Shown here: piece by piece, positions 13,251 through 23,528 of the stretch
How positions within the stretch are numbered: position 1 is the stretch's first letter
How the letters are laid out: every line of letters begins with the position of its first letter
Assembly (NCBI GenBank): GCA_030704615.1
Contig: CM060733.1
Span: 41,354,001 to 41,418,000 of the forward strand
Source: Takakia lepidozioides
Lineage: Eukaryota; Streptophyta; Takakiopsida; Takakiales; Takakiaceae
DNA: 64,000 bases
Direction of reading: 5' to 3'
Position numbers and translations under genes: made by a program
The notes under the pieces: generated by a model
The model's input: only the letters and a program-made list of their open reading frames with translations
The model's database searches: none
Told to the model about the DNA's origin: nothing

Positions 13251-13268
13251 AGCGCAGTTCTGATACCA
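13251..13268 (-). other. Primer-binding site of element A
   Basis: Read on the minus strand the site starts TGGTATCAGA, matching the usual plant PBS complementary to initiator tRNA-Met. It lies immediately inside the 5' LTR remnant, as expected, and fixes the orientation of element A. Confidence 0.7.
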
Positions 13269-13807
13269 AAAGAATGGGGCATAAATCCCCTTCTGTGTAA
13301 TTCTAACTGTACTTCTTCTAGTAAAAAGAACAACCTAACAATCTACCAGCGGCACACGGTTATGGGTTTCCCTCCTATCGTTCATGATGAGAGTTCATAA
13401 ATCCTCATCCACGCCGCAGCGGAAGAGAAAACATGGATGGGGATTGAATCCTTCTTGTTCATGATTTACACAATCTTTATACAATTGCAGCACCAATGGT
13501 GCTGCTGTGATATTTTCAGTGATACAAACAGCCCTATGATGGAGCTAAATGCGACCCATGTGGGCATCACCCTTGAGCAACACACGTCAAAACCCCTTTT
13601 GTAATGAGATCACTGATAAGAGGAAGGCAACTCAGATCTACCATGAATTACAGGCCTAGTGATTCTCTGCAGATATCATGGTTTTTCCTCTATCTCCCAG
13701 TTGACCATCCCTCATTACCCCTTTTACTGAGCAGCTCTCTCCCTTCCCAAACCTTTTCTCTCTCCTTCCTGCTGTAAAATTCCTCATTTTCTTCCAACCA
13801 GCAGCCT
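13269..13807 (-). repeat. Truncated 5' LTR of element A
   Basis: This is closely similar to 5177-5715 of the complete LTR. The terminal TGTAGTGTG is missing at the PBS side, and the other about 2 kb is cut off at the junction with element B at 13808. Confidence 0.8.
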
Positions 13808-13929
13808 TGTTAGAGGGCTGCTTGGGACTTGGACGCTTTTACGGGTTCTGTGGGGTACCCTTAATTTTTTGCGCTGACTGAGACCAACAGGAGCCTTAGA
13901 GGTGGCAGCAGCAGGCTTTAGGGGGGTTA

Positions 13930-14174
13930 CACAGCCAACACAGCCCGACATAGCCAGTCACAGTCTGCCACAGCTTCGCACAGTCCGACACAGCCGACAC
14001 AGTCCGTCACAGTTAGTCACAGCCGACACAACTCGACATAGCCAGTCACAGCCCGCCACAGTTTCGCACAGCCCGACACAGCCGACACAGTCCGTCATAG
14101 CCAGTCACAGCCCGACACAGCCTTACACAGCCAGTCATAGCTCAACACAGCTTGACACAGCCTGTCACAGTACA
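13930..14174 (+). repeat. 10-bp-period CACAG array in the 5' LTR
   Basis: About 25 head-to-tail units of consensus CACAGYCNNN, mostly 10 bp with a few 9-bp units, lie in the first third of the LTR. The period is close to one helical turn. The same unit recurs in the 3' LTR and after integrase. Confidence 0.85.
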
Positions 14175-14574
14175 TGGGGAACAGTTATCATTGGCAAGGA
14201 ACGACTGTGAGGGAACGACATCTGCAGAAGGAACGTGTTACTACAGGGATGACGGTTAATTAGTTAGGTGGTTAGAACAGCTTGCGGGCAGATAAGGGGA
14301 GCGGAACGGAAAGAGGGGACACTTCACGGGGAGCGTTTCTGGGTGATGGAAAGAGGAGATCAGGCGGAGAGCAAGAATGAGAGGACAAAGAATGAGAAAA
14401 GATGAACAGTAGATGCTTATTACATGCAGTGATACTGTGGGCGGATTAGAGTCACCTTGACATTGGACTAGTACCTGATAAATCATAATCTGATACTTAT
14501 TCGATACAAGCACACTGTGTAGAGAGACATGAGGGAAGCTGTGAAACGAATGCATGATAAACTGGAACTAAGTA

Positions 14575-14604
14575 GATACTGAAGCAATCTGATGCTTCAG
14601 TATC
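14575..14604 (+). other. Perfect 12-bp stem-loop in the LTR
   Basis: GATACTGAAGCA and its exact reverse complement are separated by a 6-nt loop (ATCTGA). The 3' LTR keeps the structure with a single mismatch. A role in RNA packaging, dimerisation or 3'-end formation is possible; none is shown. Confidence 0.7.
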
Positions 14605-14682
14605 AGATAAGGTAAATTGATAACATGAAGGCAAGAAGGAATACAAATGGGAAGCACAACCATGATTCACTAGCTGCAGGTC

Positions 14683-15378
14683 ATGACTGATTGTACTGAG
14701 CAGGCTGAGTGCTTAGAGATATCCAACTCTTCTATCTTGGAGTTTCCACCTCGGATAGCGAAGGGATGGGTGAGTAAAAGCCGCTCGACATTTGGCGACC
14801 ATACTGGGGACCTGGGTCATGAACAACCAGATGTGACAGGCATCTGGTGGGATCATGTTGGCTGGAGAATTAAATTTTTTGATGTGAATCAAATTCCCTG
14901 TAAAACTGAGAAGGAAAGATTGTCCAAACAATTCTTTCAGAGGTTCTTGGAATTGCCAGACGGTTGTAGAAAAAACATTCTTAGGAGAGTGCATGATGCT
15001 GACCCTGAGTGGGGTCTGGAGAAAGGGGTGATAAAGATTTATCAGGTGGCATGTAGAAGAAGAGCACGTTGGTTACCAACACTGGTTTATGTGATAGCAT
15101 TGCTATCCATTAAGCGAGTAGAGTTTGAAGGCTGGGAGGAAAGGAAGGTGAATGTTTATACTCATATGCATGAAGAGCTTGTATTGGTAAAGAATTGGAT
15201 TCCAAAGGATATTTTGTGGATCAAACTCACACCAAGAGCAGCTTTCCAGACTTGTTTGCCATATGGTTATATGGTAACGGAGACTTCTAGTATAGCCAAG
15301 GGTGCATTGAAGCTTGAAAGAAACCCAGGCATATACGAGAGATACTACAGAAGAGAGTTTTGGTTATTGCCACATTAA
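14683..15378 (+). CDS. Leader ORF of element B, unrecognised
   Basis: An open frame runs from inside the LTR to 15378; the part after the PBS (about 14820 on) is the likely element protein. It has an even, globular composition with many tryptophans and aromatics (TGIWWDHVGW, RRRARWLP, ERYYRREFWLLPH) and no zinc knuckle. It sits where some plant Ty3/gypsy elements carry an extra ORF before gag. I do not recognise a domain and do not assign a function. The start codon in the LTR is probably not the real one. Confidence 0.45.
   Translation: MTDCTEQAECLEISNSSILEFPPRIAKGWVSKSRSTFGDHTGDLGHEQPDVTGIWWDHVGWRIKFFDVNQIPCKTEKERLSKQFFQRFLELPDGCRKNILRRVHDADPEWGLEKGVIKIYQVACRRRARWLPTLVYVIALLSIKRVEFEGWEERKVNVYTHMHEELVLVKNWIPKDILWIKLTPRAAFQTCLPYGYMVTETSSIAKGALKLERNPGIYERYYRREFWLLPH
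14793..14809 (+). other. Primer-binding site of element B
   Basis: TGGCGACCATACTGGGG begins two bases after the LTR end. TGGCGACC would pair with a tRNA 3' end reading GGTCGCCA. This PBS style is like that of Tat/Ogre-type elements. The tRNA was not identified. Confidence 0.55.
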
Positions 15379-15398
15379 AGAAATGAAAGACATGGGAC

Positions 15399-16125
15399 AT
15401 GAGTGATGAAAGAGAAGCTAGACTCCAGATATATTCAGCAAAAAGAGAAAGTTATCTAAAAGCTAATTATCCATATCTTTGGGAGAGAGGAATAGACATA
15501 GGGGAATCATCTGGACCTCTCACACCATTAAGATCAGAGACTACATCACCCATACCGGAAGAACTAGAGTTGGATGCCACTCCTTCTTTTTCTTTGCAAG
15601 AAAGATTAAGGGAATTGGTACTGGAAGAAGATCAACCACGAGGTGAAAGATCTGAGGTACATCCCTGCATAAAAGATTTGACATAAATCTTTGATAAGAG
15701 TTTGGCATGGAACACCAAAAGCAGGAACTCCAGTTTTTGAAACTGAAGGTGAAGAAGGAGGAGAGGATGTGGCAGAGCCAACGGAGAGTTCAGACTCTCC
15801 AACACCATTGCAGTTGAGTTACATGAGTGAAGAAGAAACCCAAGGGCAGAACTTGGAGGATGAAAACAGAGAGAAGAAATTGGAAGAGGAAGAGTATGAA
15901 GAAGTAGACCCAACAGCTGAGGTTGAGACTACAACCAGGACATCCCAACCCGTTGGACCTGGATCAAGTGGAGCACTTGGATCACAGGCCAACGAAGGTG
16001 TCGGCTCAGGGGGATCAGGCGGGCAGCCTGGATCTGGCTCTGGGGGGACAGGGAGTGTGGGAAGTAGTGCAACTGGAGCTGGGAATACTATGAATATCGT
16101 GGGGCCAGTAGCAGGGAGTGCTTAG
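15399..16125 (+). CDS. Acidic, low-complexity pre-gag region of element B
   Basis: Two adjoining ORFs (15399-15686 and 15691-16125) are almost certainly one region split by a frame change. The first begins MSDEREARLQIYSAKRE. The second is rich in glutamate, then becomes a glycine/serine-rich tail with repeated SGG/GSG. No domain is visible. It probably links the leader protein to gag, since the gag capsid follows within about 100 bp. Confidence 0.45.
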
Positions 16126-16230
16126 GGGCCACCACTTGGTGGAAGATCCACCACAACTACAACAGGTCCTCAAGGACCAGCACCAGCAAGGGGGCCAACA
16201 TCTGTCAGTGGGCAGAAGGTAGGGCCACAG

Positions 16231-17342
16231 ATGGCGTTACAACCAACACGGGCAAAACCACCTTTTCCAATATATTCAGGAAAAGGGGATCCTGATGTAC
16301 ACATTAGCCAATTTGAGCACATGTGTATTGTGAACAATGAGAATGGCGATGAAGCCAAGATGAGACTGTTTACTTGTTCACTTATCAAGAAAGCAAGTGA
16401 ATGGTATGCAAGATTCCCTGATAATCATTTCCTAACCTAATGGCTTGAATACAACATTCCGAAATAGGTTCAGGACAAGTAAAACTGAGGATGAAGTGTA
16501 TGGAAGTTTACAACAGTTAAAGCTAAAGAAGCATGAAACTGTTGAGGAGTATATGGAAAAGATGGAATGATGAAAAAGCTGGCTACTGTACCAGCACCAG
16601 GTTTACAGAAGACTTGGTTTGTGAGTGGACTAAGACCAGAGTTGCAAAAGAAAGTGGATATGTTACCCCATAATACAGTGGAGGAGGCATTTGAAACAGC
16701 GAACAAAATTGAGCAATTGGGAATGCTCATGAGAGAGAAAAGGGATGATGAGGACTCTGAGGATGAGTCAGATGAGGAAGAAGAGCAAGAGCTGAAAAGG
16801 AAGAGTAAGAGGAAGGAAAAGTTGAAGAGGGATAACTATGAGAAAAGATTAGAAGAAATCTTGAAGAAGTATGCCACAAAGGCTGCAACACATTGGAGGA
16901 AGGGTGTTTGGTGTGCAAAGTGCCAGAATGAAGGCCATACCACCACTGAATGCCACATGAAGGAGAAACATTGTACTATCTATAAGATGGATAACCATTC
17001 TACTGAGAATTGTTACTACAACAGAAGGACAGCTGCAAGAGAACCTAGGCAAGTAAGGGTGCATCAAGTGCAGACCTAGCCAAGAAGAAACAGTGATCAG
17101 GATGTGGTATGGTAGGCCTGGTGGTTATAACAATGGTATGGAAGGGAGAGGTAATTCAAGAGGGAATTACCAAGGAAATTCGAGGGGCAACTATCAGGGT
17201 AATCCAAGGGGGAATTACCAGCTAGGGAATTAGGATTACAGAAATAATCCTAGAGCAGACCAAGGGCGAGGACCCAATGGTGAAGAATTGTGTTACTATT
17301 GTAATCAGGCAGGACATCGCAAGGCAGCCTGTTCATTTTGGA
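16231..17342 (+). pseudogene. gag: Gag of element B
   Basis: The capsid-type domain starts KPPFPIYSGKGDPDVHISQFE and continues with ASEWYARFPDN; a stop at 16438 and a frame change follow. The frame 16567-17079 carries the capsid C-terminus (TWFVSGLRPELQKKV), a long acidic/basic tract and a good CX2CX4HX4C knuckle (CAKCQNEGHTTTEC), then a second knuckle whose second cysteine is replaced by tyrosine. A third knuckle (CYYCNQAGHRKAAC) lies at about 17287-17330 beyond a stop. Gag packages the element RNA. It is broken at several points and cannot be made as one chain. Confidence 0.8.
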
Positions 17343-17359
17343 TTAGACACTAGAATGAG

Positions 17360-18936
17360 ATGAGAGCTCCTGTGAATGAGGGCCCAGTGGTGGCAGCTCA
17401 CATGGTTAGGCCATGTGTTGTACTAGAAGTAAGTACAATGATAGTAACGAGAAGCAAAGCCAAACTAATACCTCCAGTAGATGAGGAAGATGATAATAAT
17501 GAAGATGGCGGTGATGTGCCTGAAGATGATGAGGCTTGGAGAGATGAGAAGGAATTGCACAAGGAAGTGGCAGATACCATAAGGGAAATGCAGAAGAGTA
17601 CTGAGGAGCAGGAAGCTACCATGTTTGCTGCACACCCAGAGTGGGAGCAGGTTGCAGAAATGCAGCTAGAATACCTAAGTTGTTTAAAAGGTATCTGCTA
17701 TGGTGTAGTGACAACAACACCAATTGAAGGTGAAACAAGCAGTTACCCACCACATTTCTATGAAGAAAGAGAAGGAGAAATGGAAATCCTAGAGGAACCA
17801 GCCACTGTGAGTTTACACGATGAAGTGGTAACTGGTTGGACAATCACAACTGATGAGCAGGTGAGAGAAGTGAATGTGGGAACTGAGGAGGAACCGAGGA
17901 TGGTGAAGGTAGGGGCTGATTTGGAGCCAGAATTCTTTGAGGAAGCTAAAAGTTTGCTCATCAAATACAGAGATGTATTTGCTTGGAGCTATGAGGATCT
18001 AAAAGGGATACCACCTGAGATCTGTCAGCATAAGATTGAACTGGAACCAGGGTCAGTACCAATCAAACAGGCAAGGTACAGAATGAATCCCAACTATGCA
18101 AAGAAGGTTGGAGAAGAGATCAAGAAGTTGGCTGAGGCTAAGTTTATATACCCGATAGAGTATACAACTTGGTTGTCACCCATTGTGATAGTTCCCAAGA
18201 AGAATGGTAAACTGAGAGTTTGTGTGAACTATAAGAAGTTGAATGCTTGCACGAAGAAAGATCATTTTCCTTTGCCATTACAGAAGCGGTATTGGACATT
18301 GTGGCAGGCCATGAGATGTACTCATTCATGGATGGCTTCAGTGGTTATAATCAAGTGCAAGTGGCAGAAGAAGACCAAGGAAAGACAGCTTTCATCACAG
18401 ACTGAGGTGCTTATGCATACAAAGTCATGCCTTTTGGACTTTGTAATGCACCAGCAACCTTTCAGAGAGTGATAAGTGAATCTTTTCATGAGTATCTGGA
18501 TGATTTCATGCAGGTGTTCTTAGATGATTTCAGTGTGTACAGCTCTAAGAATGAGCACTTGCATAAATTGGAGTTATGTTTGGCCAGATGCAGGATGAGA
18601 GGTCTGGGCCTGAATCCAGAGAAGTGTACTTTCTGTGTGAACTCAGGGGTGCTTTTGGGACACATTGTGTGTAAGAGGGGACTTCTTGTGGATCCCAGGA
18701 AGACAGAGGCCATTAAAGCCTCTCCACCACCAGTAAATGTTAAGAGTCTAAGGAGATTCCTTGGACAAACCAATTATTACAGAAGATTTGTCAAAATGTA
18801 TGCACAGATAGCAGCACCATTGAGCAAGCTTCTGAAAAAAGATGCAGTGTTTGCATGGACAGCTGAATGTCAACAGGCTTTTGAGGAACTTACATTGTCA
18901 GTAACAACTACACCTGTGCTGATTAATCCTCACTGA
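17360..18936 (+). pseudogene. pol: Reverse transcriptase of element B, protease region deleted
   Basis: The frame starts in the acidic gag-pol linker and jumps at about 17600 from MQKST directly to EEQEATMFAAHPEW. In element C about 750 bp, including the aspartic protease, lie between these points. Reverse transcriptase follows: ARYRMNPNYA, LSPIVIVPKKNGKLRVCVNY, then a 1-nt loss near 18283 relative to C moves the rest into another frame (18427-18936), with MPFGLCNAPATFQR and the catalytic FLDDF. The thumb ends at an in-frame stop at 18934, where element C has tryptophan. The enzyme would make cDNA but is interrupted. Confidence 0.9.
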
Positions 18937-18978
18937 CATATAGTATTTCATGTTCACTGTGATGCCTTAGGAGAAGCG

Positions 18979-20976
18979 TTGGGAGCGGTGTTAGCCCAAA
19001 ATGTTACAGGAAATATAGATTCACTTGTGTACTATGCTAGCAGGTTGATGAACAGTGCTGAAAGGAACTATAGCACAACTGAAAGAGAAGCACTGGCAAT
19101 GATTTATGCAGTCAAGAAATTCAGGCATTACCTATTGGAAAGAAAGTTTATGTTTTATGTGGATCACCAGGCTCTGATATATCTGGTGAACAAACCTTTG
19201 ATAAGTGGAAGGATAGCAAGGTGGTTAATAATCTTGCACAAGTTTGAGTTCGAAGTTGTTTACAAGCCTGGCCGTTTGCATCTTGTGGCAGATCATTTGT
19301 CACGCCTAACAACAGGAGAGCCCGCCACAGGAGTAGACGACCAATTACCTGATGCGAGTTTATTTGCAATGGAGGTGCAAGGAAGTGCAGATGAATGGTT
19401 AGATTGGCAGTGGCCAATCAGATACTACCTTACTCATGGTCAGTGCCCACCTAGTTATGGTAAGGAGCAGAGGAAGAGAATCGCTATCAAGGCTTTACCT
19501 TATACTATGGTAGGGGTCAGAATGTATAAGCTAGGACCTGATGGAGTACTTAAACGATGCTTGTACCACCATGAAGTAAATAAAGTTTTGGAGGAAGTTC
19601 ATAAAAGAGTGGCTGGAGGTCATTTTGGAGAAGAGACTACCAGTAGGAAGATACTACTTGCAGGTTACTGGTGGCTTACTTTGTTCAAAGATGTACACAA
19701 GTATTGTCAGAGTTGTGATGAATGTCAGAGGCTAGGACCTTTGCAGAGATCTGGGAAGATGGCTTTGCATCCTACGATGCCTACTGAACCATTTCAGAAA
19801 TGGGGACTAGACTTTGTTGGACCAATTAACCCACCGGCCAAGAATACACAGAACAAGTATATAATTATAGCCACTGATTATACTACAAAGTGGGTGGACG
19901 CTAAAGCTCTGAGGGACAACACAGCCAAGTCCACAGCAAGGTTCCTGTATGAGAACATACTTACACGATTTGGCTGTCCCTTGGAATTTATCAGTGACCA
20001 GGGAAGTCACTTCATTAATGAGACCATTGAACTATTGACTAAAGAGTTCATGATTGTGCATAGAAAGAGTACAACGTATTACCCACAGGGTAATGGGCAG
20101 GCAGAGGCTACCAACAAAATACTATGTACTATCTTGGCTAAGATAGTCAATGCAAACAGAACGGATTGGGATACAAAGTTGCTGACAGCTTTGTGGTCAT
20201 ACATGACTTCATATAAAGTCACCACTAAGTACACACCATTCCAATTAGTTTATGGTATAGAAGCTTTACTTCCAGTGGAATTCTTGTTACCTACCATGAG
20301 AACAGAATGGGGAAAGAGAGTGGAATTGGAAGATTCAATTAAGGTCAGGAAACATGAATTATACCATGTGGAAGAAGTACGTGCTGATGCAGCTGATAAC
20401 ATGACCAGAATTCAGATGAAGAGGAAGGAACATTTTGATGAAGGCAAATTAAAGACTTTGAAGACGGGAGATTTGGTTATCTGGTTGCAGAAGAAGGGGA
20501 AGATTAAAGCTTCTAAGCTTAAATCACCATGGAAGGGACCTTATGTCATACAGAAGATGTATGATAACAACACAGCCATGTTACAAACCATTAACAAAGA
20601 GATGCTAGGAAGAGTCAATGCCAATAAGTTGAAGGGGTACAGTGGTATCCATGACAAACCATTGCAGCACGATTTGCATGTTGAAACGCAAAAGCAGTCA
20701 CGGGCTGCGCCAGTGATACCAACGGAGTATGGAGCACTTGTCGCTAAGCCGAGCATATATAACCAGGGCGGGAACTACAAGTGTTCGCATACCTATCACA
20801 GCCCATCACAGTGTCACACAGCCTATCACAGCCCATCACAGTGCCACACAGCCTATCACAGCCCATCACAGCGTCACACAGCCTATCACAGCCCATCACA
20901 GCGTCACACAGCCTATCACAGTGCCACACAGCCTATCACAGCCCAACACAGCCCATACAAATTACACAGTCCATAG
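18979..20976 (+). CDS. pol: RNase H and integrase of element B
   Basis: This 665-residue open frame is the best preserved of the element. RNase H comes first (YYASRLMNSAERNYSTTERE, then FMFYVDHQAL and VADHLSR). The integrase HHCC module follows (EVHKRVAGGHFG, YCQSCDEC). The catalytic core has aspartates in GLDFVGPI and FISDQGSHF and the glutamate in GNGQAEATNK. A C-terminal SH3-like region (KLKSPWKGPYVIQKMY) ends near residue 560. The frame then runs into the CACAG repeat array, read as YHSPSQCHTA units. RNase H removes template RNA, and integrase inserts the cDNA. Confidence 0.9.
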   Translation: MGAVLAQNVTGNIDSLVYYASRLMNSAERNYSTTEREALAMIYAVKKFRHYLLERKFMFYVDHQALIYLVNKPLISGRIARWLIILHKFEFEVVYKPGRLHLVADHLSRLTTGEPATGVDDQLPDASLFAMEVQGSADEWLDWQWPIRYYLTHGQCPPSYGKEQRKRIAIKALPYTMVGVRMYKLGPDGVLKRCLYHHEVNKVLEEVHKRVAGGHFGEETTSRKILLAGYWWLTLFKDVHKYCQSCDECQRLGPLQRSGKMALHPTMPTEPFQKWGLDFVGPINPPAKNTQNKYIIIATDYTTKWVDAKALRDNTAKSTARFLYENILTRFGCPLEFISDQGSHFINETIELLTKEFMIVHRKSTTYYPQGNGQAEATNKILCTILAKIVNANRTDWDTKLLTALWSYMTSYKVTTKYTPFQLVYGIEALLPVEFLLPTMRTEWGKRVELEDSIKVRKHELYHVEEVRADAADNMTRIQMKRKEHFDEGKLKTLKTGDLVIWLQKKGKIKASKLKSPWKGPYVIQKMYDNNTAMLQTINKEMLGRVNANKLKGYSGIHDKPLQHDLHVETQKQSRAAPVIPTEYGALVAKPSIYNQGGNYKCSHTYHSPSQCHTAYHSPSQCHTAYHSPSQRHTAYHSPSQRHTAYHSATQPITAQHSPYKLHSP

Positions 20977-22685
20977 GGTCAGTGACAGGTGGACGTGAAT
21001 TAACGTTAGAAAAGTGGCCATCAAGTGAAGAAAAAGTTTGGAAGTCAAACTTGGAGAATGTGCCACGCGGAGAGGGGAAGACGGGGGCATGTTTAGAAAC
21101 GGACACGTGGCGGCAAAGGCGAAGCACACCGTGCTGCATCGATTGCAAAAGTGAGTTTCATCGTGCAAGAGGACAAATCGGGCCATCAAAGTACCTACCC
21201 GGTACAACAACTAATACTAATTGTGGGCCCATTAATGCATTCAGTGCCAGGGTAACGGAACCCTTTTCGAGTTCAGAAAAAGGAAACCTATGCCACATGT
21301 GCTGTTCTACTGGACATTCCAGGTGGAAATGTCCATGGAGGGGGGAGGAAATAAGGAATTATCTAAGCAGTCCACAACCAATCAGGAGTGAGAATTACAT
21401 GCAGGTGGTTCCCTCCAAGAAACAAGAACAAGAAATAGGAAGAGTTATGAGCGGAAGAGTCGGAGTGGCTCTGAATAGCCAAGCTCTCGACGGAAGGGGC
21501 AATCAAAGCACTAGCCTGGTAGCTATGGCAGATGTAACCGATTACACACTCGCTTTACTTCTCATGCAGTGGCGCAAGGACGGACGCATTGAGAGTATAT
21601 TTTCTCTCACTCGTTACTTGCAAGCCCCACAGGCTTACACGCACTTACCTGTTCCATTCTGTGCCAACCATACCTTCATGCTCTGTGCCCTGCAAGCTTT
21701 CCTTCAGCTGTTTCAAACAAAGCCTTTCTGTTTGTCTAGAATGAAGAGAGTGAGGGGAATGGAGGATATCAGGGTGAAGAGCACCACGATACTGCAGAAG
21801 CAAACAATTGCAGCACCGCAAGCAGTACAGCTGCTAAGGGAGTTGCGATTGGAGGGGCTGCTACGCAATGACTGGTCCTTGCATCATCGGCAGTTCATGA
21901 TACAATTTCTTCAGAACTTTGAGCCTCGGACGGGAGTTACTCAGGTGAGGGGAGTAGATATAGAAATTACTCCCCAGTACCTGCAGCAATTGTTTGATTT
22001 GCCATCAGGACATGTGGATGTGGATGAGCACAGGACAAGATTGCAGATATGGAATTTGTTCCAAGAAGGGAGTTTCTTTAAAACTCAAGGTTACGCTTGT
22101 ACCAAAGCCGAGTACCCAGGGCTTAGGGAAGTTGGCCAGATATTGAACGTTCTGTTTGTCATGAAACAGAACCAACAATATTTGAGCAGGTCATTCACAG
22201 AGGAGATCCTGAAAGCTTTGAGGGGAGAGGATGTCGTTTGGGCAGAGTTAATGTATAATGGACTGGTGGACGAGATGAAGTGGTTACAGGGCACTGCTGC
22301 TAAGTCTCCGATCATTGTGTCTAGTCCAGTCATTGCCCAAATAATTCTTGATTCTTGCATACTTGATACTCGGGAACGTAAGGAGATGAGAGTGTTTGAG
22401 GCAGAAACCACTGCAATTGAAGAGCAGGGCTCTTTACACAGTGAGGGTGGACTGGCAAGGCAACACCAGTCTAAGAGACAGAGGCGGGGTATGACTGTAG
22501 TGGCGGATCCACTGGCTTCACGGAAACCGCACGATAATGCTTCCCAAGCTCTTGTGCAGGATGGGGCACAGCAGCACAGAGAGCTGTTATTATTGGAAGC
22601 ACAGCCTTCGGAAAGGGAAGAGGAAGTCACTTCAATACCACAGCCACCACAACCAATTGATTCAATTGTTTTAGAGGTTCCATAG
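20781..22685 (+). CDS. Post-integrase ORF 1 of element B: CCHC knuckle plus unrecognised globular region
   Basis: A 634-residue open frame. The first about 60 residues are only the CACAG repeat in translation. Around 21288-21330 there is a full CX2CX4HX4C zinc knuckle (CHMCCSTGHSRWKC), which element C has partly lost. Residues from about 250 on form a globular-looking region (YTLALLLMQWRKDGR, PFCLSRMKRVRGM, VDIEITPQYLQQLF) that resembles in style the so-called putative plant transposon domain found in Athila-like elements; this is a weak, memory-based likeness. The tail is acidic and low-complexity. Element C keeps much of the same frame, which argues that it was once under selection. Function is unknown. 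Confidence 0.6.
   Translation: MFAYLSQPITVSHSLSQPITVPHSLSQPITASHSLSQPITASHSLSQCHTAYHSPTQPIQITQSIGSVTGGRELTLEKWPSSEEKVWKSNLENVPRGEGKTGACLETDTWRQRRSTPCCIDCKSEFHRARGQIGPSKYLPGTTTNTNCGPINAFSARVTEPFSSSEKGNLCHMCCSTGHSRWKCPWRGEEIRNYLSSPQPIRSENYMQVVPSKKQEQEIGRVMSGRVGVALNSQALDGRGNQSTSLVAMADVTDYTLALLLMQWRKDGRIESIFSLTRYLQAPQAYTHLPVPFCANHTFMLCALQAFLQLFQTKPFCLSRMKRVRGMEDIRVKSTTILQKQTIAAPQAVQLLRELRLEGLLRNDWSLHHRQFMIQFLQNFEPRTGVTQVRGVDIEITPQYLQQLFDLPSGHVDVDEHRTRLQIWNLFQEGSFFKTQGYACTKAEYPGLREVGQILNVLFVMKQNQQYLSRSFTEEILKALRGEDVVWAELMYNGLVDEMKWLQGTAAKSPIIVSSPVIAQIILDSCILDTRERKEMRVFEAETTAIEEQGSLHSEGGLARQHQSKRQRRGMTVVADPLASRKPHDNASQALVQDGAQQHRELLLLEAQPSEREEEVTSIPQPPQPIDSIVLEVP
20797..20956 (+). repeat. 10-bp-period CACAG array after integrase
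   Basis: Sixteen units arranged as a higher-order 30-bp repeat (CACAGCCTAT, CACAGCCCAT, CACAGTGCCA or a near variant). All three forward frames are open across it, so the integrase frame and the next ORF overlap here. The unit matches the LTR arrays. Confidence 0.9.
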
Positions 22686-23033
22686 TTAGTACATGCTGTA
22701 ACATCACCCCCAATTGCTCTGGAAGGAGAAAGGTTGGACATTCCCACTACAGAGCAGGTCGTGGCCGAAATTGAGAAGGGTGACCTTCTCTATGAAAACT
22801 CTGGCTTGGTAAGGGAATCAGTGATTCCAGAGGTGCAGCGGTTGTCCAGGGAAAACCCTGCTGTGCATGTAATACCCACACCTGTGACGGAGGTACCAGG
22901 GGTAGAATATTAAGACACTGCAGCACCTATGGCGGATGAGGTGGTTCAGGAAGAAAATCTGGTGGGGCAATGGCCTGAATGTTGGTGATGCATCACACTG
23001 TCGAGCATCAGGAAGAACAGCAGCAAGCTCACC

Positions 23034-23510
23034 ATGATGACCCTCAGCAGGAGTTCCATAAGCAGAACACTTAATTTGTTGGGCACTTATGTGAAATCCC
23101 ATGTTCCATCTACCCAATTGGCAGCTTTGAGGGAGGAACTCAGGAAGGAGTTTGAGGCTCGACTTCCCACTGAGTGTGCTAACAAGGTCGATGAGGAGGT
23201 CAATCTCAAGTTACAGCAAGAGTTAGAGGACACAAAGGCTGCTTTGCAGTTGGCCAAGGGACATCTGATTGAAGCCGGCCTCGAGCACGACCAGTTGCAT
23301 GAAGCACATAAGCAACAGTTATACCAAATGCAGGTGAAGCATGAGGGCAAGTTGCAAGAAGTCAATGCACTACATACAGAGTTGCAAGCAGTACATGAGA
23401 GGATGACCATACAATGTGCTACACTCACAACTACTCTTGAGCAAACTGCATTAGAAGTTAACAGACAAGGGGAGAGATGTATGAAAGCAGAGACAGAGAT
23501 AATCGAGTAG
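23034..23510 (+). CDS. Post-integrase ORF 2 of element B: coiled coil
   Basis: A 158-residue frame dominated by heptad-like sequence (LAALREELRKEFEARL, LKLQQELEDTKAALQLAK, LQEVNALHTELQAVHERM), so a long coiled coil is expected. A stop at 23508 separates it from the next frame, which continues the same coil. Element C has the matching stop and the same arrangement, so the stop predates the split of the two copies or the boundary is real. Role unknown; oligomerisation of the post-integrase protein is the obvious guess. Confidence 0.55.
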   Translation: MMTLSRSSISRTLNLLGTYVKSHVPSTQLAALREELRKEFEARLPTECANKVDEEVNLKLQQELEDTKAALQLAKGHLIEAGLEHDQLHEAHKQQLYQMQVKHEGKLQEVNALHTELQAVHERMTIQCATLTTTLEQTALEVNRQGERCMKAETEIIE

Positions 23511-23528
23511 GCAAAACTCATTGTTGAT

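Larger units (their letters stand above)
5168..13807 (-). mobile_element. Ty3/gypsy LTR retrotransposon, element A (defective)
   Basis: The element reads right to left. The order is a broken 5' LTR (13269-13807), an initiator-Met-type primer-binding site, gag with three CCHC knuckles, reverse transcriptase, RNase H, integrase, a polypurine tract and a complete 3' LTR (5168-7789). The domain order RT-RNaseH-integrase is that of Ty3/gypsy. The frame is broken by nonsense codons and shifts, so it is not autonomous. I could not place an aspartic protease. The 5' LTR stops exactly where element B begins, and the missing part does not reappear on the far side of B. Confidence 0.85.
13808..14790 (+). 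repeat. 5' LTR of element B
   Basis: It starts TGTTAGAGGG and ends CTCGACA. It is similar to 25318-26241 but differs by many substitutions and a longer CACAG array (25 against 18 units). It contains a 12-bp hairpin at 14575-14604. The end is set by the PBS that follows. Confidence 0.85.

Noticed and set aside
13930-14174. CRISPR-like regular array
   Set aside because: The units are 10 bp without unique spacers, inside a plant retrotransposon LTR.
20744-20998. Several ORFs of HSPSQ/TQPIT/CDRLCD type repeats
   Set aside because: All are translations of the CACAG minisatellite in different frames and strands; no protein is implied.
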